Assembly: GCF_001640805.2 (NCBI RefSeq)
Contig: NC_066848.1
Coordinates: 9,896,396 to 9,960,395 of the forward strand
Origin: Lates calcarifer
Taxonomy: Eukaryota; Chordata; Actinopteri; Centropomidae
Length of the DNA: 64,000 nucleotides
Direction of reading: 5' to 3'
The translations under genes were made by a program, and so were the position numbers. Below are positions 52,244 to 64,000 of this stretch, one piece after another. The first letter of the stretch is position 1, and every line of letters starts with the position of its first letter. The notes below the pieces were generated by a model. That model was not told the DNA's origin and made no database searches. It saw only the letters and a program-made list of their open reading frames with translations.

Positions 52244-55231
52244 TATTGTTGAAAGGTTGGTGTGAAAAGAAAAGGTCAGGGAGTATTACTGGAAGAGTAT
52301 ATAAAACAAGATGTAAAATATTTCTGAACCCTGTGCTGGGCTGGGAAGAGGCCACTCTTAGGGCCCATGTTTATCTTCATCCCTGACAAATTTAGGGCCA
52401 GGGTCAGCAGGTGTTGGACTCAGCAGGAACTGAAGGTCAATGACACGGATTTGGACGCTGAAAATAAATGTATAACTGCTAGGCACATCACAAAGAACAA
52501 ATTAACACTGCAGCAGTGCAACACTATAATCTTCAAAGAGGTATAAAGACCAGTTAGTCAGGCCTGGAATCTCACAGAGAAAATGAGAGCCACTTATCCA
52601 ATAACGAGAGCTTAATGAGGGTCCCTTTAACTAGCTACAATGTCTCTCTTTCCCTTGGAGAAACATTTGTCTTACAGTACAAATGTGATTCATGCATCAT
52701 TTCTATTGTGAGAGAGAGTGCTGTAATAATGGTATAAATCACAAAGGGCCTAGGTTGGGGTAATGAGACTTAAATCTCTTAAAACAACACCATGAACTCA
52801 GCTGAATGATAAAATGATGTGGTGGAGGAAAATACTACCTTCTTCGGGTAAAGCTACACCACTCTCCGCATAGGCGCGTATGGCTTTTGGCAGTGCAGAA
52901 GCCCTACTTCATTTAGCTCTGACAGGCAATTTAATACCACAAAATTACTAACCTTAGCTTCGCAATTACTTTTCCAGCTCTGAACATTTTCAACCCCTCT
53001 GTAGATGTAATCTTAAGGTTAAGGCTCCTGGATAGGGCAAACCGAAAGGTCTGAACTTACACTTTTATGGGGCTCAGATCAGACAAAACATGGAGAACGC
53101 AGGAAATGTACAGATAATAGTTCACCCATTTATGGGGCAATTCCTTGTTAGATTTTGAACATGTTCCTCTGCAGCTGGCCAACATAATGTGAGATGAAAA
53201 GTACAGATTGTGATCATGTATCTAATAGCTAAGGCATGACAAACCATGCTCTAATCTCATCATAAAGAGTTTTGGTAAATCTGACTGTGATGTTAGCTTA
53301 ATAAATTATCATTCTTCTGCTGTTAATTCACCCTGTATGCCTTCAGTCAAAACATGGGATTAACCCTTTTTTAATTAGACCCACAAAGGTACATAGAAAA
53401 AAAGACAGATAAAGTAATAATAAGCTAAAAAGTGATAAGCCTGGACCAACACAAGAAAGTCTATATATAATAACATACACATGCATAAAGCAATCCCCTA
53501 TCGGCCTTGAGAAAACATCGTCACTTTATCATCTTAGCATCCTGATGATAACCTTAGAAAAGTCATATTTAATTCCCCGGTGGCCTTTTCACATTTAGGC
53601 CTGTTTTGTCAGTGGGGGGAAAAGGGGCAATGATTTGTACTGATCAGTCTCTGCTCTCCTTGGCTCCAAACTGCAGCTTTACTGAGCTTCTGACAGATGT
53701 GTTCCCTGCTGTCTGATTAAAAATGGTCATTTCTCCAGCACACAATGTGGCATGGTAACCTTTCATTTGAAGGATGATTGCTGCACAGTGACAGCCACTC
53801 CTCCGTTTGTTCATTTTGTCTGTCCACAGCGAGGATATTGACATTCAGAATTTGCCTATGCTTTCATCTTAGAACAGATGTCACAGTTGGCAAGTAGTCT
53901 AGACAGGAACAGCAGGTAGAACAGAGCTCAAGGGGCAACAGGAGACAAGAGGCGAATGTGACAACGTGCAAAACAAGTGTATGTTTTACATCAGCCTGTC
54001 CTCCTTCCCTCGCTGCAACTCACAATGACCCTCATAGAACATCTGCCTGCTGTGCCGGGCAGGTATTTGTGCCCTCCCCTCTCCTTGGCCTGTTTCTCAT
54101 TCTCACAGACTGGTCTTGTACGAGAGGGAACACCAGCCAAATCATGGAAACCCTCACTCATCTACAACGGGCAGAAACACAAACCTCAAACCCCTGCGGT
54201 GGCCCAAATCCCCTTGCTAGCACAAATGAGGATATTCTAATGTCAGGCCTGTTTGCAGGGGTGTAAACTCGTGGAAGTGCTGGCATCAGATAGGATATCA
54301 AAGTCAACAAGCCTGTTGCTTTAAGCTGATCCTTCTGTCCCCTGGAAAACTGCTGCTCTGCGAAAGCCCAGAGGAGCCTTCAAATGTTTCCCCAAGTGCA
54401 ACCTGATCCATAACAGACAGAGCCATGCAGCTCCCTGTGCTATCAACACTCTGTGCACAGCAGGGTCACTCTAATACCCCATTCCAACCTGGCAGTCAGG
54501 AAGCACTTGAAAAATCACACAGCCAAGCAGTAGAAGCCCATGCTACGCATCAGCTGAATATAGCAGTCACAATTTATTACCACCTCTTGAACTACAGTTA
54601 CAACTACCCTGAATATTAAAAGTAAACTTGTAGTGCTATGAAATTTGTTTATGGAAAAAGACACTTTGTAGGGGTTGTATATTTTGTCAATATTTTAGAT
54701 TTGTTTTCACAGTAGGTGAATTTTATACATCCAACTTATTTGTATCTACCTGTCAAAGATCACAACTTGCTTACTTAGCACCTTACTATAATCCAGTTTC
54801 TCAGGGGCTAGTTTCAGTTGAGAGACAAGGCTTTCAGTACAGCTTAAAAAACTTAAAGCAGATATCCAAGTTGTGAGATGAGACATTTTTATTTTATGTT
54901 TTCTGAGCCTTTTCTTCTAGACATTGTTAAGTTCCCCAGATAAACAGTAAACTTGTGTGTTTCTTATTTCTATAAGTAGATTTGTGATAGCAATATTTAT
55001 ATTGTGTGTTCTTAATTTACATGTGGTGGTATGAGAGTGTTGTACTGTACTGTGTTCTATAAATGCCTCCCAGTTTTGTGTAGTGAAAGTAGTAAGTCTG
55101 TAACTGTTGCTGTTTGTATTAACTTTAAAGGTGTATGCCAAGGATAGCCAGTGTTTACTCTTTTTATTCATCAACATTCTCTAACAGTACAGAAAACATG
55201 CTGAGAGCAAGTAGAAGAAGCATACAGGACA

Positions 55232-55235
55232 CCCC

Positions 55236-55266
<31 letters not shown>

Positions 55267-55278
55267 ACACACACACAC
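55232..55278. repeat. C21 homopolymer joined to (AC)13
   Basis: C at 55232-55252 followed directly by AC at 55253-55278. Both parts are probably length-variable and error-prone to sequence. Confidence 0.95.
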
Positions 55279-57481
55279 TCCCACTCCACCCCCACCCTTT
55301 TTTTTCCAGTCCTGATGTGAGTTTGAATACAGTTCAATATTGATATTTTCCTACATGACCAGCCATTACTAAAGTAGGACCACATTAAAATTTGTAAAGC
55401 AAATCCAGAAAGTACAGTATAGCCCTGTGTAACAGCTTTTCTTTTATGGTTTCCAATAATATTTTGTGAAGCGTCCTATATTATTTTGTGGTGAGAGGAG
55501 TGTCAGTCTGTAACTTTTTTGGAAAGAAGGCTTTGGACAGGATTTGGACAGCCTCTCCTTATCCTGATGTTGACTGTCAGTGTGGATATCATCATTGAAA
55601 CTGCTGACTGTCGCTGTTTATTTGTTTGTGCCGTGCTGTGTGTTAAGAGGACGTGCCACTGTTTTAACTTTGTGCAGTGAGCTGTTTTTCACAGCTGGTT
55701 TACCTGAGGTGCAAATTATTGATATATATGCATAACATGAAGCTTACAGGCTGAGACAGGAACATGAAGTCATTCTCACTATCGTATCTGATCTATCTAC
55801 TGTGCAACACCTATTCATATGACACTGTTTGGTCTATTTAAATGCTTTGATCCACCACATTGCTATACACTGGCCAGAAACCATTGCTGCACCTTTTACC
55901 TATACTTGTCATATACATACTTCTTCTATACCTCTTCTGCTTAATATGAGTTGATTTTGATTGGGCAAACAAAACTGTTCTGGTTGCCAATCAAAGCAAA
56001 TTTCTGTCAGTCAACCTCAACAAGGGACATGTCACACTGTCTCATCACTGTCCATCAACAGTGACAACTCTGCAGCTCTTTGAATTGTAGTGCCCACATG
56101 GAGGAAGCTCTGAGTTCAGAAACAACCACCACATAGCGCACAGCGGGTCACATCATGTGGAAAAGCTCCTTGGGTGATAAAGGTACTTATAACCCTACAT
56201 ATATTTATGGATACCATTAAAAACAAAACTGCTATAAAGAAAATAGCTGACTGCAGAGCAAAAAGCCCGAAGGACCCAATTTCCTCCTGAAGCACCTGAT
56301 GGACACACTGACAAGCAGATTGCTTTCCAGTACCAATTTTTGGAGCATGTGAAAAATGGTCCGCGCAGCCGGTATGTGGTCTGAGATGAGTCATAAATCT
56401 TGTTTTATCTCCTCCGTGGTGGTAGCAGAAAAGGATGAGTTGCTTTTTTTTCATCTCATTCACATGTCTATCTGTCTGTTATCGGTGCCCTTGAGCAAAG
56501 ATTACTGATGCCCTGTCTTTGATATATGACACATCACACAGAGCAGCTTTTCATCCTGTGAATTAACCCAGAGAGAAAGAAAAAAAATGCAAACCTGCCT
56601 GCCATCAGCCAGGGGGGCTCTCTCACTGTTCTTTTGTGCTGTTCTGCCACCCCCCTCCATTCCTCACATGATCCTTCCCACCTTCCTTCCCCTTAGAGCA
56701 GTGGATCCCCACCTCTTCCCTCCCCTCCCCGATATTCAGCAGACGGGCAAGCAGAGAGCATCATGGGTAGCCAAGTTTGGTGGCAAATTGTTTATCTGAC
56801 CTCTGAACGTCTCTGCATTTTATAATCTAGTGTGTGTCACCCCTGTCTCATCCACATAACAAATAGCCCCTGTCAGTTCCTGCTTCCTTTATCAGAAGCA
56901 AGAGGTAAAGAGAGGGCCACTGTAAGTAACTGCACAGGAGGAAATCTCCTACAGAAAAACAAAAATGGGATTTCAAGTGAGTGATGAGAACAGAGATTCC
57001 CATAATGATGCCTCAAGAGCAGAAAAAAGGATAAAAGGCAGAGATTAAAGAAACAAATGGTGGCATATTATGTGTTAACAGCTTATGTATGTCATAGAGG
57101 AAGAAAAAGACTGTGATAGGCTTTCAGGAGAATATTACTGCTGTGTTACTGTCCCTAGCAAAGAATATTTTATTATTCAGTAACCAGGAAGGCAAGCAGC
57201 ATTGAGTGCAGCCTAATGTATCATCTCCTAATACATCTGAATAATGGAGATTTAAATGAGTAAGACAAATAGCACTGACCACTTTGTGCAATCTAAAACA
57301 GAATGTAAAATAACACATTAGGCCTGACTGCCACAGTGGAAATTAAAAGACTCTACATTACAGAGTAATAACCATTTCTCTCCTGACTCCAGACTTCATT
57401 AACCCAAAGCTAATCTCCCACTCAAACTCCCTGATCTTCACATGCCACGGGGGGAAAAATGTGTTCAATAAATACTGTGGG

Positions 57482-57509
57482 TTTTTTTTTTATTATTATT
57501 ATTTTTTTT
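57482..57509. repeat. T-rich / (TTA)n low-complexity repeat
   Basis: T10, four TTA-like units, then T8. Confidence 0.9.
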
Positions 57510-58139
57510 GTTTGTGTTTGGAAAAGGGGCCATAGAGCAGAACACTGTCTACATTTTACTTTTTTACTTTTTCGTTCGAGTAATCCAAAAAGGTCATAAA
57601 TAAAATATTACGCCACAAGGAAAGTGCTGTAATCCATTATCATAATGGCAATGTTCATGATCTATTTCATTAACATAGAGTCTTTAACCCAAACAAATGT
57701 GTTCCTCACCCTAGTGTTGCATACCCATTTACAAGCTACAAATGTGCTCATGTGTCTTAACCTAGAGAGCAGCAGGTGTGATGCATCACCAGCAAATAAC
57801 CACAATGAAGCACATTTGCCATACTGTGCACTGTCTCACCAAACATTAAATACTACACTTTATTTCTGGGAGACATGGCTTCATACGACAAGTCTATTCA
57901 TACATAATAAGATTTACACCATGCTAGCTTTACTCTATAAGATGGGACAAGCCTTAATAGTCTACACAGGGCGCTGCATTCTGCTGTGTGTGAATGTTAT
58001 GACTGAAGAAATCTCAAGACAAGGTCAGACAACATCTGAATAAAGGCATGGCAGTTGACAGTGGGATTATAGCCATGTGCTGACAACATGCCCTATGTCT
58101 GAGGCACTGAGTGCAGCACTGACTATGTTTATTCCTCAC

Positions 58140-58640
58140 ACTGACATTCACACAGCACCATTTAAAAGATGATGTGGACAGCGGCGTCCATATGTGTGAA
58201 TGACTGCAACATAAAGCTGGAGGGCACGGAGGCCTACTTTCTGCCTCCTGTAAGTGCTAATATAACCTTTTCATCTGCTCACCCAGTGGCTCTCCTGAAT
58301 CAATTCCCCCTCAGTGTCCCTCAGCGTCTGTACAACTGGCACCTCCACAACTTGTTCCATTTGTTATATTGAGCTCCATCTGGCCTCGGTCATTTGGCTT
58401 TTTAATTTAGTTGTCTCCCGCTCTCTAATTTGTCTCACATTTACAAATGGCATTGGCCGCCCGTTCCAAGCTGCCCCTCGTCAGCGGCAGAAATACATTT
58501 TCACCAGACGTCGGGCCGGCCGTAAATCTGTAATGCCAGGTTATTAATAGATAGTAACAGATGTTTACTGATTGTTGATTACCCGTCTTGTTGACCAGTG
58601 AAATCTGTTCATAAATGGAATGGAATTTATAGCAGAGCAG
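58140..58640. promoter_or_regulatory. Candidate conserved non-coding element with exon-like part
   Basis: Unlike its neighbours this block mixes AT-rich homeodomain-type words (tttttaatttagttg, tctctaatttg, ggttattaatagatag) with retained CpG-rich words (gacgtcgggccggccg at about 58507, cgtcagcggcag at about 58477). There are no repeats. Retained CpG in a CpG-poor intron suggests constraint. The left end includes a short ORF with a consensus donor (58169-58249), so part of it could instead be an exon. Confidence 0.38.
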
Positions 58641-59843
58641 ACTATGCACCTCTCCCAGGGAAAATGGAGAAACAATGCCAACCTTTTAACTAAGAGACAA
58701 TGAACTGAGCTCTCTTCTAGTCTCTCCTTGTAATTATTCTTCTTAATCTGCCAAAAAAAACAAACTCAGCTAAAATGCATGTGCTCAAATTAAGACCTAC
58801 TGAATTCAATAAGGTTTATTTTACTGACTTTTGGTATTTGTAAAAGAGGATTTAACACATTTTAAGACTTTAAGAACCTGTAGACACTCAGACAGATATA
58901 ATGCATTCTTTCTCTTTTAGATTTAATTCAACTTTCTTGTTACTGCTTATTACAGTATAGGTAGGAAAAAACATCCTCCTGACAAACACATTGCTGGAAA
59001 GCAACATGACACATCTCACTTGTCAGTCATCAGCACTTGCAGCTGGCAGGATGGTAATCCCTCTTTCATTAAGCAGGTGACATGACTTCTAACAGTTTGC
59101 ACATCACTTTGGAGAAAAGTTCCCATAAAACTAAGATTAAATGTCACCAAGGGAAGGTGGCAAAATGGATGACCAATAATGTTCACCTTGTTTCAGATAG
59201 TTCTATAAAGTTGAAAATGATTTCAACTTGATTGATGATTTCGTTTTATTTACTTACAATACATTGTAACACAATTCTTTTCTAAAGAAGGGTTCTGGGG
59301 GGATGATAGCAGTTCAGGTTTAGACTCAATAAACTAGTGGATTATTCCTCCATTAACTGTGCTTTTCTGTTACTGGTTTTTGATTTCTCTGCTTCTCCTC
59401 CTAAAAAGAGTAATAATTTCTGTGTACGATTTTTCTATTTACAGACACTGTGTTGAGAAATTGGGGAGGCACAGAAAACAAGTTGCAAACTGTGACAAGT
59501 TATAAAACTTTAAAGCAGGCAGTAAATAGCTCTGTCACTCTATCCCCAGTGTTATATTACCTGGACACATTTATCTGACGGGTGGTAAATCTCAATTCCC
59601 CTTACCCCCCAAAAATGGCAAGAGGAGACACGACAAAATAAATTGCAGATAGAGGGACAAAAACATATGACTAGTTAATCAAATGAACATGATGTTTTGA
59701 AAGGGAACATCATTAATAATGTCAGCTAGGAGTGACAGCGGTTTTGGGGAATAGAAGCAAGAGTCTAAAAAAAAAAATTCAATAATGCTTTCCTCCTGGT
59801 GTACAGTTTATAACGGTCCCTGGAAACAGTTTGTAGTCCCTAA

Positions 59844-59868
59844 TTTTTTTTTTTTTTTTTTTTTTTTT
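59844..59868. repeat. Poly(T) tract, 25 nt
   Basis: A T25 homopolymer. No SINE or LINE body is recognisable on either side in the reverse orientation. Confidence 0.95.
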
Positions 59869-59869
59869 A

Positions 59870-60150
59870 ACAGTTGCTTCACCTGCCTGATATCCTTCAG
59901 CCCTTTCCTTCAGAAGCTGTCAAAGCCGCCAAGTATAATATATGGCCTCTCCAATGAGAACAGCTGTAGCCACTCTCTCTGCTGCTGCTGCTACCCTGCC
60001 CTGCATGAAATAATACATCAAGATTAATTGATTTCCCGTCACACTCTCAGAGAAAAGAAAATTAATTTTCATGTATCTTTTCCCCCCAACCTCCAGCATA
60101 TGAATTTTGTACATGGCAAGTAATTTAAGTTTTTAATTATTCATGAGGAC
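59870..60150. promoter_or_regulatory. Candidate conserved non-coding element
   Basis: A unique block starting right after the poly(T). It has several homeodomain-type cores (caagattaattgattt, gaaaattaattttc, tttttaattattcatgag) and a (CTG)n-like gctgctgctgct patch at about 59980. Regulatory role inferred from composition. Confidence 0.33.
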
Positions 60151-60159
60151 TAAAAACAT

Positions 60160-62510
60160 GATAAAGTGTTCTACAGAAGGCCCCAAGGCCGTAGCCAAAA
60201 GCTCAATGTGTTCTGAGACAACAATAGCAGTCCCTGATGCCTATATAAATAATAAATGTATTTACATATAGCTTAGCATATCTTGGGTTAGCTCTCTTCC
60301 TCTCGTGGCTCAAGGAGAGTGAATGTTGGCCTACAGAACAATGACTGTGATGAGTCATCAGACCAGATTTACATGAATGCATCAATCAAACATCAGTGTT
60401 AATGCTAGTGTGTACAGTCTTTTTGTATACATATTTATTGTTATTTCATTCAGCATACTATGACTGCTGCCAATCTCACATTGGCTTGTGTTTGCACTGC
60501 TGAGGCACCGCCCACTATGGCTAGATTACAAAGAAAATACAAATAATCTGATTAATTCTATGATCTGGTATCAATTATTAAATTCTCAAGATCAAACACC
60601 ACATTTGTGTCTTTTCTGTTAAACGTGTACCTGTGCTAAATGTTATGTGTAGGCAGTGGTTACTTGTCTTTGTGGAAAGCGAGTTATTACATTTTCCCAA
60701 AAAAGGTTATTTTAAGTTAAACAGTAGCATAGATGATAGCTGTCTACAAGAATCTGCCACACTATACAGGAATATCGTGACTCAGGATGATTAGTCAACA
60801 CTGGCTATCTCAAATGATTTATGAGAGGGACAGAAAAAAAAAAGACTCTGCACTCTGATTAGTGCTCTGTTTGTGTTTGTTGAGGAGATATTATCTCTGG
60901 TTACGAGATGTGAGGCCATGGAAGTCAACTGAACAGTGTGTGCAGTCTGTCCCTGCCGGGGAGCTAACACTAGCTAGCAGCTGTCTGCAGATATCAGGGT
61001 GATGTCTTGTCAACACAAACAGTGCAGATAAATTAGTGAGCAAACTTTCAGTTTTTGTCCTGTCTGTATTCAAAGTAATGGTGAGTGGATGTCTGTACTT
61101 AGTTGAAGCATCTGTCACTGAGAGTCCATGCATAACTATATGGGATAGCATTTATTTTTTTAAACATCCGTAATGATGATGACCTTGTAAGTGATACAGG
61201 TTTTTTTTTAAATGTATTATTGTTGCTCAACTGTTTTGTACATGTAGGCCTAGCAAAATATCGATGTATCATGTTCAGTTTTGCATTTGCCAAGATAAAT
61301 AAATCCCCAGTGGTCTCCAGTGTCATAGGGACACAGGAAATGTATTTGAATTTAGCCTGTAATGTGCACTTTGCACAATTTTATATTCAAGGAAACGACA
61401 GAGTTGGTCACTTGATGAATGTAGTAGAAATCTAAGTTCCCAGGATAACATTTTTCTGATAAAACTAAATCATCCAACTCAGTAGATATCCATCCCAGCT
61501 GCTCGCCACCAACAAACTTTGGCCATTTTCCCAGATTTATTATTAGTTCTAGTCTTGTATGATTGTGTGTAAAATGATAACATGTATGCAGTAAAGATCT
61601 GAATATTTTTCCCGTCACTGTGCATCACCAAAGTAATGACACCATATGAAAACACTAAGCTTATTCTCTCTCAGCTGTTTGTGGTCATTTGAGATAAATC
61701 TCACAGACATTTCTTCCACAAAAAAGACAATAACTATTTTTTAGTAATGAAGAATAAATCAAACTGTAAGAAAGTCATCTTTGGTGTGAGCAGACATGCA
61801 TAGTTGCAACCCACTGGAGCCCGTTTGCTCAGCTATGTGTTTAAACGCTGTCCAACTGCATGTCAGTGGATGATTGAGAAGTATGTCTGCTGTGAGAGGC
61901 AAGAACGTTGCCCATAGCCGCTGGTTTAATGTGCAAGCCAAAGGAGGATGCCATGCCACTGACGCCGTGGCAACATGCAAGCCAGGCCTGACTGGCAGGC
62001 AAGGCTGCAGACTGATGTGCATGCTGCACTCTGATCCTCCATATCATGGGAGACAGCAGCAGTGATGAATACAAGGCAATTACACTCACTGAAAGTGATA
62101 GTTCTTTCTCAAGCTTCACATTTGCATGCAGTTTGTTGAGGGAAAGCATTCACCATTATAACCAGCACCAATGGGTTTTTTAAAGTGTAGACTGCCAATA
62201 GTAACTGAACAAAATGTTCCATGTCATAGCAACTCCTACCTGCATTTATCTGTGTTTAACACACTTTTCTAACTCTGTGTACTCAATAAAATACCCATTA
62301 AGACCACACACACTTTCTAAAAGCTCACAAGAACAAAGGAATGATTAACGTATTAGGGGAAAAGAGCCTCTGCAACCCCCACATTTGTCTTGGCTGAAAG
62401 TTAGCAAGAGTGTAATTATAAGGTGAGATGTTTGTGTATGCATGTGTGATATCACATGTGTCTGTGAGTGCATGATTGTGTGTGTATGTGTATGTTAATC
62501 CTCTTGATGA
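60160..62510. other. Non-coding stretch, no gene seen
   Basis: Unique intronic DNA with only short homopolymers (A11 near 60834, T9 near 61201). Nine ORFs of 60-102 codons overlap one another on both strands; none has splice or domain support. Confidence 0.5.
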
Positions 62511-62519
62511 TCTTACTGT

Positions 62520-62880
62520 GGTACTAGTTAAATTGGTCTGTCTACCGAAAGGTTCTAATTATGCTTGTAGAGCCTAATTAGCATTTAGTATAACACCACA
62601 ACAAATGCCGCAAAATCACACTAATTCCGCAATAAACGGCCTTGGTGCTACACAGTCAAGCTGCTTTGCTGTACAATATGAACTAATCGCAGCACAGTGC
62701 AATCGGCCCAGCCTGCACTCCTGCTGAGCGTGTTAAATCATTTTTCACTCCTTCCAGATTGTTCCTATCAACAACTATTCCCAGGAACCCTAATAAGCAC
62801 ATATCCTCATTAATATCCTAAAGCCTAAATGATCTGCAATCTCAAAACATGCTTTAGCAAATTATTAGGCCACTGACCTC
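62520..62880. promoter_or_regulatory. Candidate conserved non-coding element
   Basis: About 360 bp of unique sequence with dense TAAT/ATTA cores (ggttctaattatgc, agcctaattagc, cactaattccgc, cctcattaatatcc, caaattattagg) and conserved-looking CpG words (gcaataaacggcc, ctaatcgcag). No repeats and no ORF of note. Confidence 0.38.
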
Positions 62881-62889
62881 AGGTATACT

Positions 62890-64000
62890 GGTGTGGAATT
62901 TTTCCACAGGGGACAGCGTATACTGGTGGGTGTTGATGTTGTCACATTCAGCATCTTCACAACAGGGATGGGAATCTTTGGGGATTTTACTGTCAAATTT
63001 TATTGCAGTTCTTAGGATTACGAGTAAATCTTAATTTCAGTGAAATCTGTATCTGAAGAGACAGTGGGATTTGTCTCAGGGCAGCATTGCGCACATTAAA
63101 GTAGAAGAATGCCAGTAAATGACTGAGGATATGAAAACCAGTACCTTTTTCAAATGAAAAAGAATGTATGCTTCCATTAACTTTTCATAGCTTTATTTGT
63201 AAACTTGCTAATGTAGTGGTACTGTAACTACCATTTATGTTTCATGCAGCAGTGTACTTGAAAAAAAAAAGAAGAAGAATATATTGGTCCTAAACTAGCA
63301 TCGAGCACACTGGAGTAAGAACCTGGCAGTTACCTGACATGAGCTTGCTTGTCGTCACATTATGCTCCTCCTCCTCCTTCAGTTTACAAAAATCTGCAAT
63401 GTAACAAAATGTCTTCTAGTATTAAAAAGGCAGGTTGCAGTTATTTTTCCTTCACCGCATCATTGTTCGCAGTTAAACCAACTGCAATGGACGTGGCGTA
63501 CCATTTACATTTTGCAAAGTGAAAGCATATATATTCCAGAGCTTTCAACTGCATCTCTAAAAGATGTACCTGGAGTTTGCTCATGAGCAAGCTTCAGAAA
63601 AAGCAGTGGACCTACAATTTTGTTAGCATAAGAAAACATTTTTAAATTTGATTTTTATGTGAATCATTCTTAGATAAGATTTACCATAAGACAACTTACT
63701 GAGATGTACAAATTTTGGAACTCCTTAATAATAAATGCATGATACACACATCCCCACAAAATCAGCCAAATACAACCTACTAACCAATAATGAATATTCA
63801 GAATGGGCTGTTAACAGTAAACTCTCCTCTCTTTAACCTATGTTAAATGGCAACTTTGCCCAAAGAAATTCCATGTTGTAAGGTGATAAATTAACACTAA
63901 TAACTGGATGCACATGGCCCATCTGTTCTGAAATGGCAAGACACACAGATGTGATCTGAAAACCAAGAGGGAATACAGACAATATTTGATATGGGTGGTT
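62890..64000. other. Non-coding stretch to the right edge
   Basis: An A10 run followed by gaagaagaa near 63261. A 60-nt segment at 63334-63393 has consensus splice sites on the minus strand but the wrong phase for the LRR exon (see rejected items). Nothing else is supported. Confidence 0.45.

Larger units (their letters stand above)
52250..58130. other. Non-coding stretch, no gene seen
   Basis: Unique intronic DNA with the C21 + AC array at 55.2 kb and a T/TTA-rich run at 57482-57509. ORFs (for example 57645-58043 plus, 132 codons; 56116-56463 minus, 115 codons) show no domain, signal peptide pattern or splice pair that I can support. Confidence 0.45.
201..64000 (-). other. lrmda: Presumed very long intron (possibly several introns) upstream of the LRR exon
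   Basis: No second exon of the leucine-rich-repeat gene, and no exon of any other gene, could be supported between the acceptor at 201 and the right edge. The stretch has stop codons in all frames, interspersed repeats in both orientations and many microsatellites, typical of intron or gene-desert DNA. Upstream exons of this gene could still be hidden here, because short LRR exons (50-130 nt) are hard to see by eye. The upstream edge of the intron is not in the window. Confidence 0.5.

Noticed and set aside
63334..63393. 60-nt minus-strand segment with consensus acceptor (ttacattgcag) and donor (cag|gtaact), open in one frame
   Set aside because: Splicing it to the LRR exon at 200 gives the wrong phase, and the peptide (lysine/glutamate-rich from a CTC repeat) has no LRR character. 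It could be a chance splice pair; only transcript evidence would revive it.

Overview
The window looks like one intron-rich piece of a percomorph-type teleost fish chromosome. The base composition is AT-leaning, there are many CA/TG microsatellites, and the interspersed repeats are ones I recognise as common in spiny-rayed fishes: an 'atatagcacc/caaggc' SINE-like repeat, a foldback MITE carrying 'gttagcttagcttagca', an 'aaaggtgctatatg' MITE, an 'aataatcg/gcagctc' family and a non-autonomous hAT. I see no bacterial, viral or organellar genes, no CRISPR array and no tRNA or rRNA.

Only one protein-coding exon is well supported. It lies on the minus strand at 74-200, at the left edge. It encodes 42 leucine-rich-repeat residues, and I tentatively assign it to lrmda (leucine-rich melanocyte differentiation associated, formerly C10orf11 in human). 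Its 3' splice site (201-227) is an ordinary U2-type acceptor. Its downstream 5' splice site reads ATATCCTTT, the consensus of a U12-type AT-AC intron. No GT donor compatible with the leucine-rich-repeat frame is available near the exon end. The downstream part of that intron leaves the window at base 1.

The remaining ~63.8 kb (201-64000) is best read as a very long intron of the same gene, because no other exon can be supported. It contains: (1) scattered AT/TAAT-rich unique blocks of the kind expected of conserved non-coding regulatory elements (about 5.5-5.7, 8.1-8.6, 15.8-16.4, 25.4-25.6, 27.85-28.05, 31.7-31.9, 38.8-39.0, 43.6-44.3, 58.1-58.6, 59.9-60.1 and 62.5-62.9 kb); (2) five clear transposon-derived copies and two fragments; (3) microsatellites, homopolymers and two strong G-quadruplex motifs; (4) three perfect short hairpins and a two-copy degenerate tandem duplication. 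If the lrmda call is right, enhancers in this intron may serve a neighbouring developmental gene. In human, LRMDA lies near the transcription factor gene ZNF503. That link is inference.

The ORFs of 60-153 codons seen in all frames look like chance or low-complexity reading frames. Two short exon-like ORFs with good donors (35116-35157 minus, 58169-58249 plus) are reported as weak leads. I found no new multigene system. The most interesting object is the predicted U12-type AT-AC intron.
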